Assembly: GCA_002313895.1 (NCBI GenBank)
Contig: DCAW01000173.1
Span: 1-48,359 of the forward strand
Reading direction: 5' to 3'
DNA from: Dehalococcoidia bacterium UBA1123
GTDB taxonomy: Bacteria > Chloroflexota > Dehalococcoidia > Lucifugimonadales > UBA1123
Length of the DNA stretch: 48,359 bases
The notes beneath the pieces are model-generated. The model was given only the letters and a program-made list of their open reading frames with translations, had not been told where the DNA came from and did no database searches. The position numbers were made by a program, and so were the translations under genes. This document shows positions 16,594 through 24,307 of this stretch, in pieces. Within the stretch, counting starts at the first letter, position 1. The number at the start of each line of letters is the position of its first letter.

Positions 16594-17295
16594 GTGAGAA
16601 TAACCGCCAAGATTGCAGCCATCAGCCAGGAGACGCCGACGATCAAATCCTTCAGGCTTGATCTGGGCGGACAGAACTTTGAGTATCGGTCGGGCCAATG
16701 GGTGGACTTCTTCGTCAGGATTGAGGGCGCAGAGGCTGTGGGCGGGTATTCAATTACTTCCAATCCCACGCACAAAGGTTACATCGACCTGGCAATAAAG
16801 CTGGACGGCTATGGAGTTGTCACTCACTACCTGCACAAGCAGGCCAGTGTGGGCGATGGAGTCGACATTCAGGTCGGCGGCGACTTCTACTACACACGCG
16901 ATATGGCGGATTCGGTGGTTCTGCTGGGCGGTGGAATCGGGCTCACGCCTCTCATGAGTATCATGCGGTATGTGGACGAGGACGCGCCTGATACACAGCT
17001 CGCGCTCGTGCACAGCGCTCAGACGCCGTCCGAGCTTCTGTTCCGAGACGAGCTTGAAGCGATGGCCGATCGCAATCCCAGAATCCGCAATATATTTAGT
17101 GTCACAAGGCAGGGCAGCGAGCCTTGGGAGGGCCAAACAGGTCGTATTGACGCACAGTTGATTAACGACCAAGGGATCGATCTCGGCGCGCTGTTCTACA
17201 TCTGCGGACCGCCGGAAATGATCCAGAGCATGTTGGCGATGCTCCGAGGTCTGGGTGTCGCTGAAACCCGCATCCGCTACGAACAATGGTGGTAA
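16594..17295 (+). CDS. ferredoxin-NADP reductase-like FAD/NAD-binding oxidoreductase
   Basis: A 233-residue FNR-superfamily flavoprotein. The FAD-binding barrel occupies about 1-100, with YRSGQWVDFFV and the flavin motif GGYSITSNP (a variant of RxYS). The NAD(P) domain follows: VLLGGGIGLTPLMSIMRY near 107-124 and CGPPEMIQSML near 206-216. The C-terminus IRYEQWW resembles the aromatic end of FNR-like reductases. It has no [2Fe-2S] domain, so it must pass electrons to a separate ferredoxin or oxygenase; the redox partner is not evident nearby. GTG 16594 overlaps the end of the extended NUDIX frame, indicating translation coupled to that gene. Confidence 0.88.
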   Translation: MRITAKIAAISQETPTIKSFRLDLGGQNFEYRSGQWVDFFVRIEGAEAVGGYSITSNPTHKGYIDLAIKLDGYGVVTHYLHKQASVGDGVDIQVGGDFYYTRDMADSVVLLGGGIGLTPLMSIMRYVDEDAPDTQLALVHSAQTPSELLFRDELEAMADRNPRIRNIFSVTRQGSEPWEGQTGRIDAQLINDQGIDLGALFYICGPPEMIQSMLAMLRGLGVAETRIRYEQWW

Positions 17296-17316
17296 CCGCA
17301 GACTGATCTCGATTCC

Positions 17317-18093
17317 CTAGATCATAGAGTAGCTTTGTCCGCCGTCCACTACGATGCACGCTCCGGTAATCAGGCCGCCTCTATCTGAAGACAGGAAGGC
17401 GATCAGGTCGCCCACAGGTTCAGGCCATCCGAACTTTCCCATTGGCAGGTTCTGCTCGATGAATGTCGCCACAACTTCTGGAGGGTTGTCGTTTTGGAAC
17501 CTCTCCCACGACCCCTGCTCGTGGGCTATGGAACCGGGAGCGATGCTGTTGACCAGTATGCCGTCCTTGGCCATCGCCAGCGCAGTGTGCTTGGTGGCCC
17601 CGATAAGCGCCGCCTTGGAAGACATGTACGAGATGTTGCCCCCCGACTCACGCCCCCAGATCGAGGCGATGTTGATTATTCGGCCCCAAGCCTGCTCCTG
17701 CATGTGGGGTATTACAGTTTTCATAAGCTGGAACCCGCCGAACACATTCAGGTCAAATGTCGCCTTGAAATCCTCCAGGGATGTGCCAGTGATGTCGTCG
17801 CGAGAACGAGTGCCACCGGCGTTGTTCACCAGGATGTCCACCTCGCCAAGGCCGTTGACCGCTTTCCGGTGAAGGTCGTCCATGCCTTCGACGTCCGACA
17901 CATCGGCCTCAATTCCAATGGCCTTGACCCCCAGGGCGTCCAACTCTCCGACTGTCTTGTCCAGCGTGCTTCGTGTCCGGCCACAAATGGCGACATTTAC
18001 GCCTTCTCCTGCCAGTGACAACGCGGCTTGACGTCCCAGCCCTCGACTGCCACCCGTAACCAGTGCGTTCTTTCCTGAAATTCCGAGGTCCAT
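17317..18093 (-). CDS. SDR family oxidoreductase (intact catalytic site)
   Basis: A 258-residue classical short-chain dehydrogenase/reductase. NAD(P)-binding TGGSRGLGRQ lies near 14-23, NNAGG near 90, the catalytic Ser in NIASIWG, and YMSSK as the YxxxK motif around 155. The end, GACIVVDGGQSYSMI, is the usual final strand of 3-oxoacyl reductase-like SDRs. It would oxidise or reduce a secondary alcohol or ketone in the cytosol; substrate unknown. It is convergent with the ferredoxin reductase gene and divergent from the PHP gene, so it is a single-gene unit. Unlike two other SDRs in this window it keeps the catalytic lysine. Confidence 0.93.
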   Translation of the reverse strand: MDLGISGKNALVTGGSRGLGRQAALSLAGEGVNVAICGRTRSTLDKTVGELDALGVKAIGIEADVSDVEGMDDLHRKAVNGLGEVDILVNNAGGTRSRDDITGTSLEDFKATFDLNVFGGFQLMKTVIPHMQEQAWGRIINIASIWGRESGGNISYMSSKAALIGATKHTALAMAKDGILVNSIAPGSIAHEQGSWERFQNDNPPEVVATFIEQNLPMGKFGWPEPVGDLIAFLSSDRGGLITGACIVVDGGQSYSMI

Positions 18094-18311
18094 GCTCTGT
18101 GCCCTCCGTGAGTGTTATGTGCGTGAATTCGGGCATCAGAGTACCATGGCGTGGAGTGACGCACAAACGTGAGAGATGCTGATCGAAGTCGATTGTAAGC
18201 TCTTGCTCTCTTGACGCATACGGCGTCCTAAAATAACATGCCATGTGGCGTTCGGATTGCCGACTGCCTATGCTGAAGCATGACAAACCTCGAAATGGAT
18301 AAAATCTAAGA

Positions 18312-18968
18312 ATGTATCTAGACCTCCACACGCATTCCGTTTCATCTGATGATTCCAGGGCCAACGTCGAACAGTACGTCAAATGGATTGGAGTGCTGAG
18401 GAAAAAAGGCCATCAGATTGATGGGTTCGTGCTGACCGAACATCGCAAGTTCGACTTCGACAAGGACTACTCGGAACTTGGCAGTGAGAACGACGTGCTG
18501 ATCCTGAAAGGTTCCGAATTGGACACCGATCTGGGCCACTTCCTGGTGTATGGCGTCACGGAGCAACTTACGCAACAAGTGGATTTCTCCGACGTGGATA
18601 TGGATGCCCTCAAACTCATTGAGATTGCGGAGAATACGGGCGCGGTCGCGATTCCCGCTCACCCCGGCAGGTTTGGCATCGGCCTTACCGAATTCACGGG
18701 CAATGGCAGAGACTTCAGCGCGTTGAGAGCCGCCGAGCGATTTAACGGAAGCAACCGACCCGGTGAGCAGGAACGCGCCGAGGAATTTATCTCTCAACTC
18801 GGCTTGCGCGGCACTGGAGGCAGCGACGCTCACCTGGTGAGCGCGATTGGCAAGTGCATGACGAGGTTCGATGGCGACATCGGGTCCGAGCTTGATTTGG
18901 TCGCGCAATTGAAAACTGGCAGATTCGAGCCCGTGTGGCTCGACGACACAAAACAGGAGCAAGCATGA
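18312..18968 (+). CDS. PHP-domain metal-dependent phosphoesterase-like protein
   Basis: A 218-residue PHP-domain protein. The metal ligands are all visible: DLHTHSVSSDD at residues 4-14, TEH near 43, E in GSELD, PAHPGRFG near 117 and GSDAH near 176. PHP proteins include histidinol phosphatase and RNase AM-like or nucleotide phosphoesterases; the short stand-alone form does not reveal which. It is the first gene of a three-gene unit: its TGA overlaps the ATG of the first MaoC gene, which in turn touches the second. That operon link to hydratase-fold proteins suggests a role in a degradation pathway rather than in DNA repair; this is inference. Confidence 0.87.
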   Translation: MYLDLHTHSVSSDDSRANVEQYVKWIGVLRKKGHQIDGFVLTEHRKFDFDKDYSELGSENDVLILKGSELDTDLGHFLVYGVTEQLTQQVDFSDVDMDALKLIEIAENTGAVAIPAHPGRFGIGLTEFTGNGRDFSALRAAERFNGSNRPGEQERAEEFISQLGLRGTGGSDAHLVSAIGKCMTRFDGDIGSELDLVAQLKTGRFEPVWLDDTKQEQA

Positions 18969-19435
18969 CCACCGACGACCCGGACCTGAAGTACGACCGC
19001 TCCCTGCTGGGCGTGGATCACGACATCGGAACATATGACGTGACGAAAGAGATGATTATCAGCTTCGCGCGTTCCACTGGCGAGACCGGTGTGCAGTACC
19101 TGGACGAAGAAGCGGCGAAAAACACCGTGTACGGAGGCCTGGTCGCCCCGCCGACTTTCTGTAATATGTTCGTCAACGGCGTGTCTCGACCAGACATCAA
19201 ACTGGAGTTTGGCAACGTGGGCTTGTTCGCAGGACAGTCAATCGAGAACCTGACACCAGCAAGGCCTGGAGACACTCTGTCGGCCAAAACCCGCTTGAAA
19301 GAGGTCTATGCCAAGACAGGCAGGTCAGGCAAGATGGTCTTCGCGGTCTGGGAGACTCAGTTCACCAACCAGGGCGGCGACACTGTCGCGCTGGTGCAGG
19401 AATCTTTCGTCCGTCGGAACAGGAGTACCAGATAA
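18965..19435 (+). CDS. MaoC-like (FAS1 dehydratase-region) hotdog protein
   Basis: A 156-residue hotdog-fold protein resembling the N-terminal half of two-part MaoC hydratases: FARSTGETGVQYLDEEAA followed by GGLVAPPTFCNMFVNG, then PGDTLSAKTRLKEVYAKTG and a final VQESFVRR strand. In paired hydratases one subunit carries the Asp/His active site and the other is structural. The position equivalent to the catalytic His here is Gln (GVQYLD). The start chosen, ATG 18965, has GGAG upstream and overlaps the PHP stop as ATGA; a longer reading from 18935 lies inside the PHP gene. It ends one base into the next start, so the two MaoC proteins should be made in equal amounts and probably form a heteromer. 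Confidence 0.85.
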   Translation: MTTDDPDLKYDRSLLGVDHDIGTYDVTKEMIISFARSTGETGVQYLDEEAAKNTVYGGLVAPPTFCNMFVNGVSRPDIKLEFGNVGLFAGQSIENLTPARPGDTLSAKTRLKEVYAKTGRSGKMVFAVWETQFTNQGGDTVALVQESFVRRNRSTR

Positions 19436-19872
19436 TGGCATCAGCGGTTTACTACGACGACGTTGACTTAGGCGACGAGCTTCCCTCGATGGAGCGGCAG
19501 GTTAGTGACTACGAGGTGGTCGAGTTCTTGAACATCGCTAGAATAGGCGAGGCGAAAGAGAACCGATTCACAAGCGCTGAGGCGGCAAAAAGCGAAGGGC
19601 TTCCTGAAGCGATCGTGCCTGGGGCCATGAACATCGCGATAATGTCCACGTTAATCACAAGCTGGTCACCGACCGTCACTCTCCGAAAACTGGACGTCGT
19701 GTTTCGAGGGATGGTCCTCCACAATCGCCCCATCAAACTCACTGGCCTAATAACCGACAAGGACATAGTGGACGGCTCGCCCCAACTGGAGTGCGACGTT
19801 GTCATGGAGAATGAGGAAGGCACGCCGTTGGTCATTGGCAAGGCGACGGTAGAACTTCCAGTGCGTGAGTAG
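19435..19872 (+). CDS. second MaoC-like hotdog protein
   Basis: A 145-residue hotdog protein directly coupled to the previous gene (TAATG overlap). Motifs: FLNIARIGEAKENRFTSAEA, EAIVPGAMNIAIMSTL, TVTLRKLDVVFRGMVLHNRP, and a final VIGKATVELPV strand, matching MaoC-like dehydratases. The usual hydratase motif GDxNPxHxD is replaced by GEAKENRFTS, so no Asp/His pair is recognisable in either partner. Substrate would be an enoyl-CoA or similar thioester if it is a hydratase, but a non-catalytic or altered role is possible. The preceding PHP gene belongs to the same operon. Confidence 0.83.
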   Translation: MASAVYYDDVDLGDELPSMERQVSDYEVVEFLNIARIGEAKENRFTSAEAAKSEGLPEAIVPGAMNIAIMSTLITSWSPTVTLRKLDVVFRGMVLHNRPIKLTGLITDKDIVDGSPQLECDVVMENEEGTPLVIGKATVELPVRE

Positions 19873-20126
19873 CCGTGCCATTCGTGACGGCTGATTTCGC
19901 GCCTTGATAATCACCGCTCAGTTCCGACAAAAGATTGGACGAATACTGTTGGCGAGCGCCCAACCATCGTAGAAGTTCTGATGCTCGATTATCTGAGACT
20001 GGTAAACCGAGAAGCGCCACTTGGACGATTGACCGACCAGACCACCAATTGAATGTATCGGCCTAAATACGTGTGGCTCTAGGAACATCGGGACGATCCA
20101 ACCCAGGGTGCTAAGAGGTTGACGCA

Positions 20127-21073
20127 ATGCACCATCGGGCGCCGTCACCTCCGGGCGGACACGCGATGCCCGGCGCCGATGCTGGAACCCCACACGCGCT
20201 CTCGCAATATCCGGCTGGCTGACAGTAATCTATTTCGGTATCGAGCTTGGCATCGGAATCTGGCCCGGATCAATCGCGTTAATCTCCGACGCATTTCACA
20301 CGTTATCCGCCGTCGGCGGCGTCTTGATTGCGCTGGTGGCGGGTCGGATGGCCGCTCGTCCAGCAACTCGCTTCCAGACATTTGGCTCCCTGCGCGCCGA
20401 GATTGTTGGCGCGCAGGCCAACGGCTTCTTCTTGCTTAAAATGGCGGGGCTGGTGTTCTGGATGAGCCTGATGAGGCTACAAAATCCCGTCGATCTTCCA
20501 ACCACGCCGATGCTTTTCCCGGCAGGCGCCGCCCTGATTACCGAACTCATATCGCTGAGTCTCTTGCACAAAGCGCAGAAAACAAATCTCAACATCAAGG
20601 GGGCGTACTGGCACATTCTGCAAACTTTTGCAGGCAGCCTCATTATTATTGTGGCCGCGCTCACCATCTGGTTCACTGATTTTCTTGAAATCGATCCATT
20701 GCTCGGAATGGCATTTGGTTTGCTGCTGCTCTGGGCTTCGTGGACCATAATTCGCGCTGCCCTGTACATCTTGCTCGACAACGTTCCGAGAGACCTGGAC
20801 CTGAATGAGGTGCAGAGCGCGATTGAGGCGATTCATGGCGTGGACAGCGTTCATCACCTGCACGTCTGGAGCATTACTGAAGGAAAGAATATCCTGTCAG
20901 CGCATGTGTTGGTGAGCAACTTCGGAGAGGCAGAGTATACGCTCCAAAGTATTCAGGCCATGCTCAAATCAGATTTCCAGATGTATTTCGCCACGATCCA
21001 GCTGGAGACAGAGGTATGCTCGGAAATTGAAGAAGCGGAAGAGATCGACTTTCTGCGTCAACAGCCCGATTGA
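20127..21073 (+). CDS. cation diffusion facilitator family metal exporter, interrupted by a single-base frameshift
   Basis: A CDF-family inner-membrane exporter for Zn2+/Fe2+/Mn2+. The first 21 codons read from ATG 20127 (AGAGG upstream): MHHRAPSPPGGHAMPGADAG, with a His-rich start typical of CDF proteins. At CCCC 20188-20191 the frame changes, and the protein continues as PTRALAISGWLTVIYFGIEL, then SIALISDAFHTLSAVGG with the metal site DxxHT, further helices, and the cytoplasmic domain from VPRDLDLNEVQ with VDSVHHLHVW. One extra C would restore a 315-residue protein. An in-frame TTG at 20324 gives a shorter product lacking helices 1-2 and part of the zinc site, so it would not work alone. 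Confidence 0.8.
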
Positions 21074-21139
21074 ATTTGACGGTGGGCGAGGAGGGTATAC
21101 AACCCTCCCCGGTTAGAGCGACGTTGAAGGCTAGGGAGC

Positions 21140-21952
21140 CTAATGTTCCATGATCGTTCCACCGTTGAGGTTGATGGACTGGCCCTGAATCCAGCTTGCG
21201 GCCTCGGTGCAAAGGTAGGCTATGAAGTCGCCGATTTCCTCGTCGGTGCCGTTGCGACCGATGGGAGTGTTGGCGGCCATGTTTGTCCAAGTGTCGCCTC
21301 GACCCAGATCGTCCATGCGGTGGGTGTCCACGGCACCGGGGCAGACGCAGTTGACATTGACGCCCATTGGCCCGAATTCTCTAGCCATCGACTGTGTCAT
21401 GCCGACGACCGCAAAGTTGGCGGCGTTGTAGGCCAGCGTGTTGGAGCTTCCGCGTTTTCCGGCTGATGAGGAAATGTTGACGATCTTCCCGCCCTCGCCT
21501 TGTTTTGTAATCTGCTCCATAAATGCTTTGGTGCAGTAGAACGTTCCACCGACCTTGATGTCCATGACCAGGTTGAACAGGTCCGGGGTCAGGTCGGCGA
21601 CCGGAACACGGTCAGCGCCTCGGGCGAATGCGGCGTTGTTGACAAGTATGTCGACCCTGCCAAATTCTGCGACCGCGCCGTCTATCATGGCTTGAACGTG
21701 CTCCTGGTTTGTGACGTCGACGGTCATCGTCAGCGCGCGACGGCCCAACGCTCGAACTTCGTCTGCCGTGCTTTCAACGTCCCTCCAATTGACCGCTTTT
21801 TCGTCATCGGGGAATGAATCAGGGTTGCGTCCGGTGCCGGTCACAACGACGTCGGCGCCCAGGCGAGCGTATGCAGCAGCGGCGGCTCTGCCGATTCCTC
21901 GGAGCCTTCCGGCTCCTGTCACGATTGCTACTTTTCCATCAAGCTCTGGCAT
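21140..21952 (-). CDS. SDR family oxidoreductase with Asn in place of catalytic Lys
   Basis: A 270-residue short-chain dehydrogenase/reductase-type protein. Cofactor loop TGAGRLRGIGRAA (12-24), NNAAFARG near 105, Ser in NISSSAGK, then Tyr175 in AYNAANFAVVG. The YxxxK lysine is Asn179 (codon AAC, 21418-21416, one base from AAG). The C-terminal strand SINLNGGTIMEH is normal. The lysine lowers the Tyr pKa and holds the nicotinamide ribose, so classical catalysis should be impaired. The rest of the protein is intact with no stop or frameshift, suggesting recent loss, changed function or a base error. It is followed by a downstream intergenic stretch with no terminator seen. Confidence 0.9.
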   Translation of the reverse strand: MPELDGKVAIVTGAGRLRGIGRAAAAAYARLGADVVVTGTGRNPDSFPDDEKAVNWRDVESTADEVRALGRRALTMTVDVTNQEHVQAMIDGAVAEFGRVDILVNNAAFARGADRVPVADLTPDLFNLVMDIKVGGTFYCTKAFMEQITKQGEGGKIVNISSSAGKRGSSNTLAYNAANFAVVGMTQSMAREFGPMGVNVNCVCPGAVDTHRMDDLGRGDTWTNMAANTPIGRNGTDEEIGDFIAYLCTEAASWIQGQSINLNGGTIMEH

Positions 21953-22060
21953 AGTCTGTCCCTCTCTTTTTGAAAATCGAATGGGTTTTATGAGGCCTCA
22001 TGCCGGGAATCGCCCTGAGTATATCTGGCGAAGCGCGAGGTGTAAACGCGCCTTTATGGT

Positions 22061-23314
22061 TCAGTCGGAAGTGACGGATGCTTGCTCTGCGCGTAGGAGC
22101 AACGTTCCGAGGTTTCTGACCTGACGATTGATTAGCGCAGGCCCTATCGCGAACGCGCTCACCAGGAACCCGCCGATTGCTATGGCGAAGGGAGCGCCGA
22201 TGAAGTTGGCGACTGCGCTTGCCTGGGTGCCGCCCAAGGGCATGAAGCTCCAGGTCATTCCAAACAGACCCATGACCCGCCCGCGCATGTGGTCGGGAAT
22301 CAACATTTGCAGAGAACTCATGACTGAAATCATGTACGCAGAGTTGGTCACACCCATCACATAAATCAGCGCAAATGCCAGCCAGTAGTTGCCGACATAT
22401 TCTGATGTCAGCGCGAAAGCCGCCAGCGCGAGCCCGTATGTGACCGCTCCGCCGATCAACAGCATTCCTTTGCCGCCTGTGGAGCTTCTGGAACCTAGCC
22501 ACAGCGTGGTCTTGAGCGCTCCGAGTCCGCCCACCGCCATTAGCAGTCCCTGGCGGTCGGCATCGACACCCAGAACATCCACGGTGAATATCGGCAACAA
22601 CATGATGTACGCTAGTCCGAAAAAGCTGTTGAAGAATGTCATGCCGATAAGGAAGGCGACAATCGAGTTATTCTTGAGGAATCGAAATCCGTTTAACAGG
22701 TCACGAGCGGCGCTTGTGCCCTGGGTGCGCGGGATGGGTGGGACCTTGAGAGTGGACAGCACGATCGTCATTGTAATGAAGCCGATCCCCGCCACGAAAA
22801 ACGCCGCTGCCGTGCCAGCCGTCGCGATAATCACGCCTGCGATTGCGGGAGCGATGATGCGGTTGCCCTGCCAGAGCGAGGAGTCGAGCGCCACTGCGCT
22901 GACCAGGGCTTTCCTCTCCACGAGATGAGGGTACAGCGATTCGTGGGCTGGGCCGTAGAACGCCTCGACGACCCCTGCCAGGAACGCGATTGCGATGATG
23001 TGCCATACTTCGACTGCGCCGACTAGCGTCAGTGTTGCCAGCACGAACACAAGAATTGATGCGATGGTCTGAGCAGTCATTATAAGTTTACGCTTGTCAA
23101 ACTTGTCGGCGAGAACCCCCCCAAACAAATTTAGGCTGATGGCGGGAACTGCGTTCGCCATTCCGACATATCCCAATGCCAACGGAGACTCGCTCAGCTC
23201 GTGAACCAGCCATAATTGGGCGAACCGGAGGATTTGGAATCCGCTAACCGATGCCATCGCCGCTAACCAATACTTGAGGTATGCGGCGTAGCGCAGCGCT
23301 GGGGGCAGTGTCAA
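22061..23314 (-). CDS. MFS transporter (EntS/MFS_3-like exporter)
   Basis: A 417-residue major facilitator with about twelve hydrophobic helices. The loop between helices 2 and 3 reads GGVLADKFDKRKLIM, the MFS signature GxxxDrxgrr. YGPAHESLYPHLV after helix 4 and QGNRIIAPAIAGVI in helix 5 are like exporters of the EntS/tetracycline group, and helix 8/9 contains GVDADRQGLLMAVGGLGAL. It would be a proton-driven drug or metabolite exporter of the cytoplasmic membrane. The start is TTG 23314; no ATG gives a complete first helix. It is expressed alone on the minus strand between the SDR and the hydrolase gene. Confidence 0.9.
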   Translation of the reverse strand: MTLPPALRYAAYLKYWLAAMASVSGFQILRFAQLWLVHELSESPLALGYVGMANAVPAISLNLFGGVLADKFDKRKLIMTAQTIASILVFVLATLTLVGAVEVWHIIAIAFLAGVVEAFYGPAHESLYPHLVERKALVSAVALDSSLWQGNRIIAPAIAGVIIATAGTAAAFFVAGIGFITMTIVLSTLKVPPIPRTQGTSAARDLLNGFRFLKNNSIVAFLIGMTFFNSFFGLAYIMLLPIFTVDVLGVDADRQGLLMAVGGLGALKTTLWLGSRSSTGGKGMLLIGGAVTYGLALAAFALTSEYVGNYWLAFALIYVMGVTNSAYMISVMSSLQMLIPDHMRGRVMGLFGMTWSFMPLGGTQASAVANFIGAPFAIAIGGFLVSAFAIGPALINRQVRNLGTLLLRAEQASVTSD

Positions 23315-23376
23315 TTGGATGTTGAAAATTTCTGTGGTCCTACGAGGGATGAGTCTGAGTGTTTTAGTGAATGTAG

Positions 23377-24060
23377 TCAGGAAGGCGGAGCGTCAAACTG
23401 ATTCGTAATCCAGTCGGCCAAGAGCGTTCGAAGCTCGTCCTTGCACTCCATGAGACCGTGTTCCGCCCCTGGATATAGAACCAAATCTTTGGGCTCTTCG
23501 GCCCACTCGTATATCTGCTCCGAGCAACTTGGAGGCAATCGAGTGTCCTCCTGGCCGTGGACCAAAAGCAGCGGGCGCGGCGACACTTTGCCGGCGTCCC
23601 GCGCTCCGAATGTCTGGCTGGACAGCGCGATCACAGCTTTGACTTTGTCGCTAAATGGAGCCGCCGTGATGACCACGGCGCCCCCAAAGGAGTGTCCAAC
23701 AAGCAGAATGTCCGTGTGTCCAGTTCCTACAAGAAATGAGATTCCTACGAGAGTGTCCAACACAGATTCCTGGAGAAGCCGGGGGTCGCGGTAGTTTATC
23801 CTTAACGACGTGATTCCGGTCTTCAGATTTTCGGCCAGATCGCCGTAAATGCCGTCTGCCGGGCCATCGAACCCGCCTCTGGCGCCCCAAACCCACACGA
23901 TGCCTTGCATGGTCGGCGTCGTCTGGTCGTGGTGGATGATGGCCTGAATGTCGCCTCGTGTAGTCTGTAGGAGCATTCCCTGACCGGCCTGACCCTCAGG
24001 AGCTTGCCAGGGAACAACACCCTGAATCTCGATGGATAGGTCTTCCTGTTCAGATGCCAT
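23377..24060 (-). CDS. alpha/beta hydrolase, dienelactone hydrolase-like
   Basis: A 227-residue alpha/beta hydrolase. Nucleophile elbow LLVGHSFGGAVV has Ser in GHSFG near 122; the acid is probably the Asp in LLLVHGQEDTRLPP near 175; the histidine is in YPGAEHGL near 201. The first half carries an unusual N-terminal extension (MASEQEDLSIEIQGVVPWQA) before the core begins. No signal peptide, so cytosolic. Substrate is likely an ester or lactone; the family is broad. Its stop is 62 bp upstream of the MFS start on the same strand, so the two may be co-transcribed. Confidence 0.87.
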   Translation of the reverse strand: MASEQEDLSIEIQGVVPWQAPEGQAGQGMLLQTTRGDIQAIIHHDQTTPTMQGIVWVWGARGGFDGPADGIYGDLAENLKTGITSLRINYRDPRLLQESVLDTLVGISFLVGTGHTDILLVGHSFGGAVVITAAPFSDKVKAVIALSSQTFGARDAGKVSPRPLLLVHGQEDTRLPPSCSEQIYEWAEEPKDLVLYPGAEHGLMECKDELRTLLADWITNQFDAPPS

Positions 24061-24185
24061 GATGTCCGCACTTTACCAGAACCGCCAGGTCTGCGAAACA
24101 TCGTGCTGCTCTACGAAGAACTTGGAATCTGATGGGTTACTGCCTGACACCTTTAAAGAATAAAAACGTGTAACAAAACCTCCCG

Positions 24186-24278
24186 ATGTCATGCTGAACG
24201 GAGTGAAGTGTCTAGTCGAATTAATGCCTCGGTTGTGCCCCAATGCCAGATTTTTCGACCGCGATGTCAGAATGACAT
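24186..24278. repeat. dispersed imperfect inverted repeat (ATGTCATGCTGA ... TCAGAATGACAT)
   Basis: The left arm ATGTCATGCTGA (24186-24197) pairs with the right arm TCAGAATGACAT (24267-24278), with one mismatch, and flanking GGAGTGAAG / TTCGACC resembles the widespread intergenic family ATGCTGAACGGAGTGAAG... found in many bacteria. It sits in a 247-bp spacer between gatA's 3' end and the hydrolase start. A half-copy is at 25810-25830. Confidence 0.65.
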
Positions 24279-24307
24279 GGTTTTGTCAGGCGATCTAAGT
24301 TTGTGCT

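Noticed and set aside
16523..16597. Separate 24-aa gene after the NUDIX stop
   Set aside because: It is the same frame as the NUDIX gene and reads as its C-terminus.
20324..21073. Taking TTG 20324 as the start of the CDF gene
   Set aside because: It starts inside the protein; the upstream frame continues with the first helices and a normal start at 20127 after one base shift.
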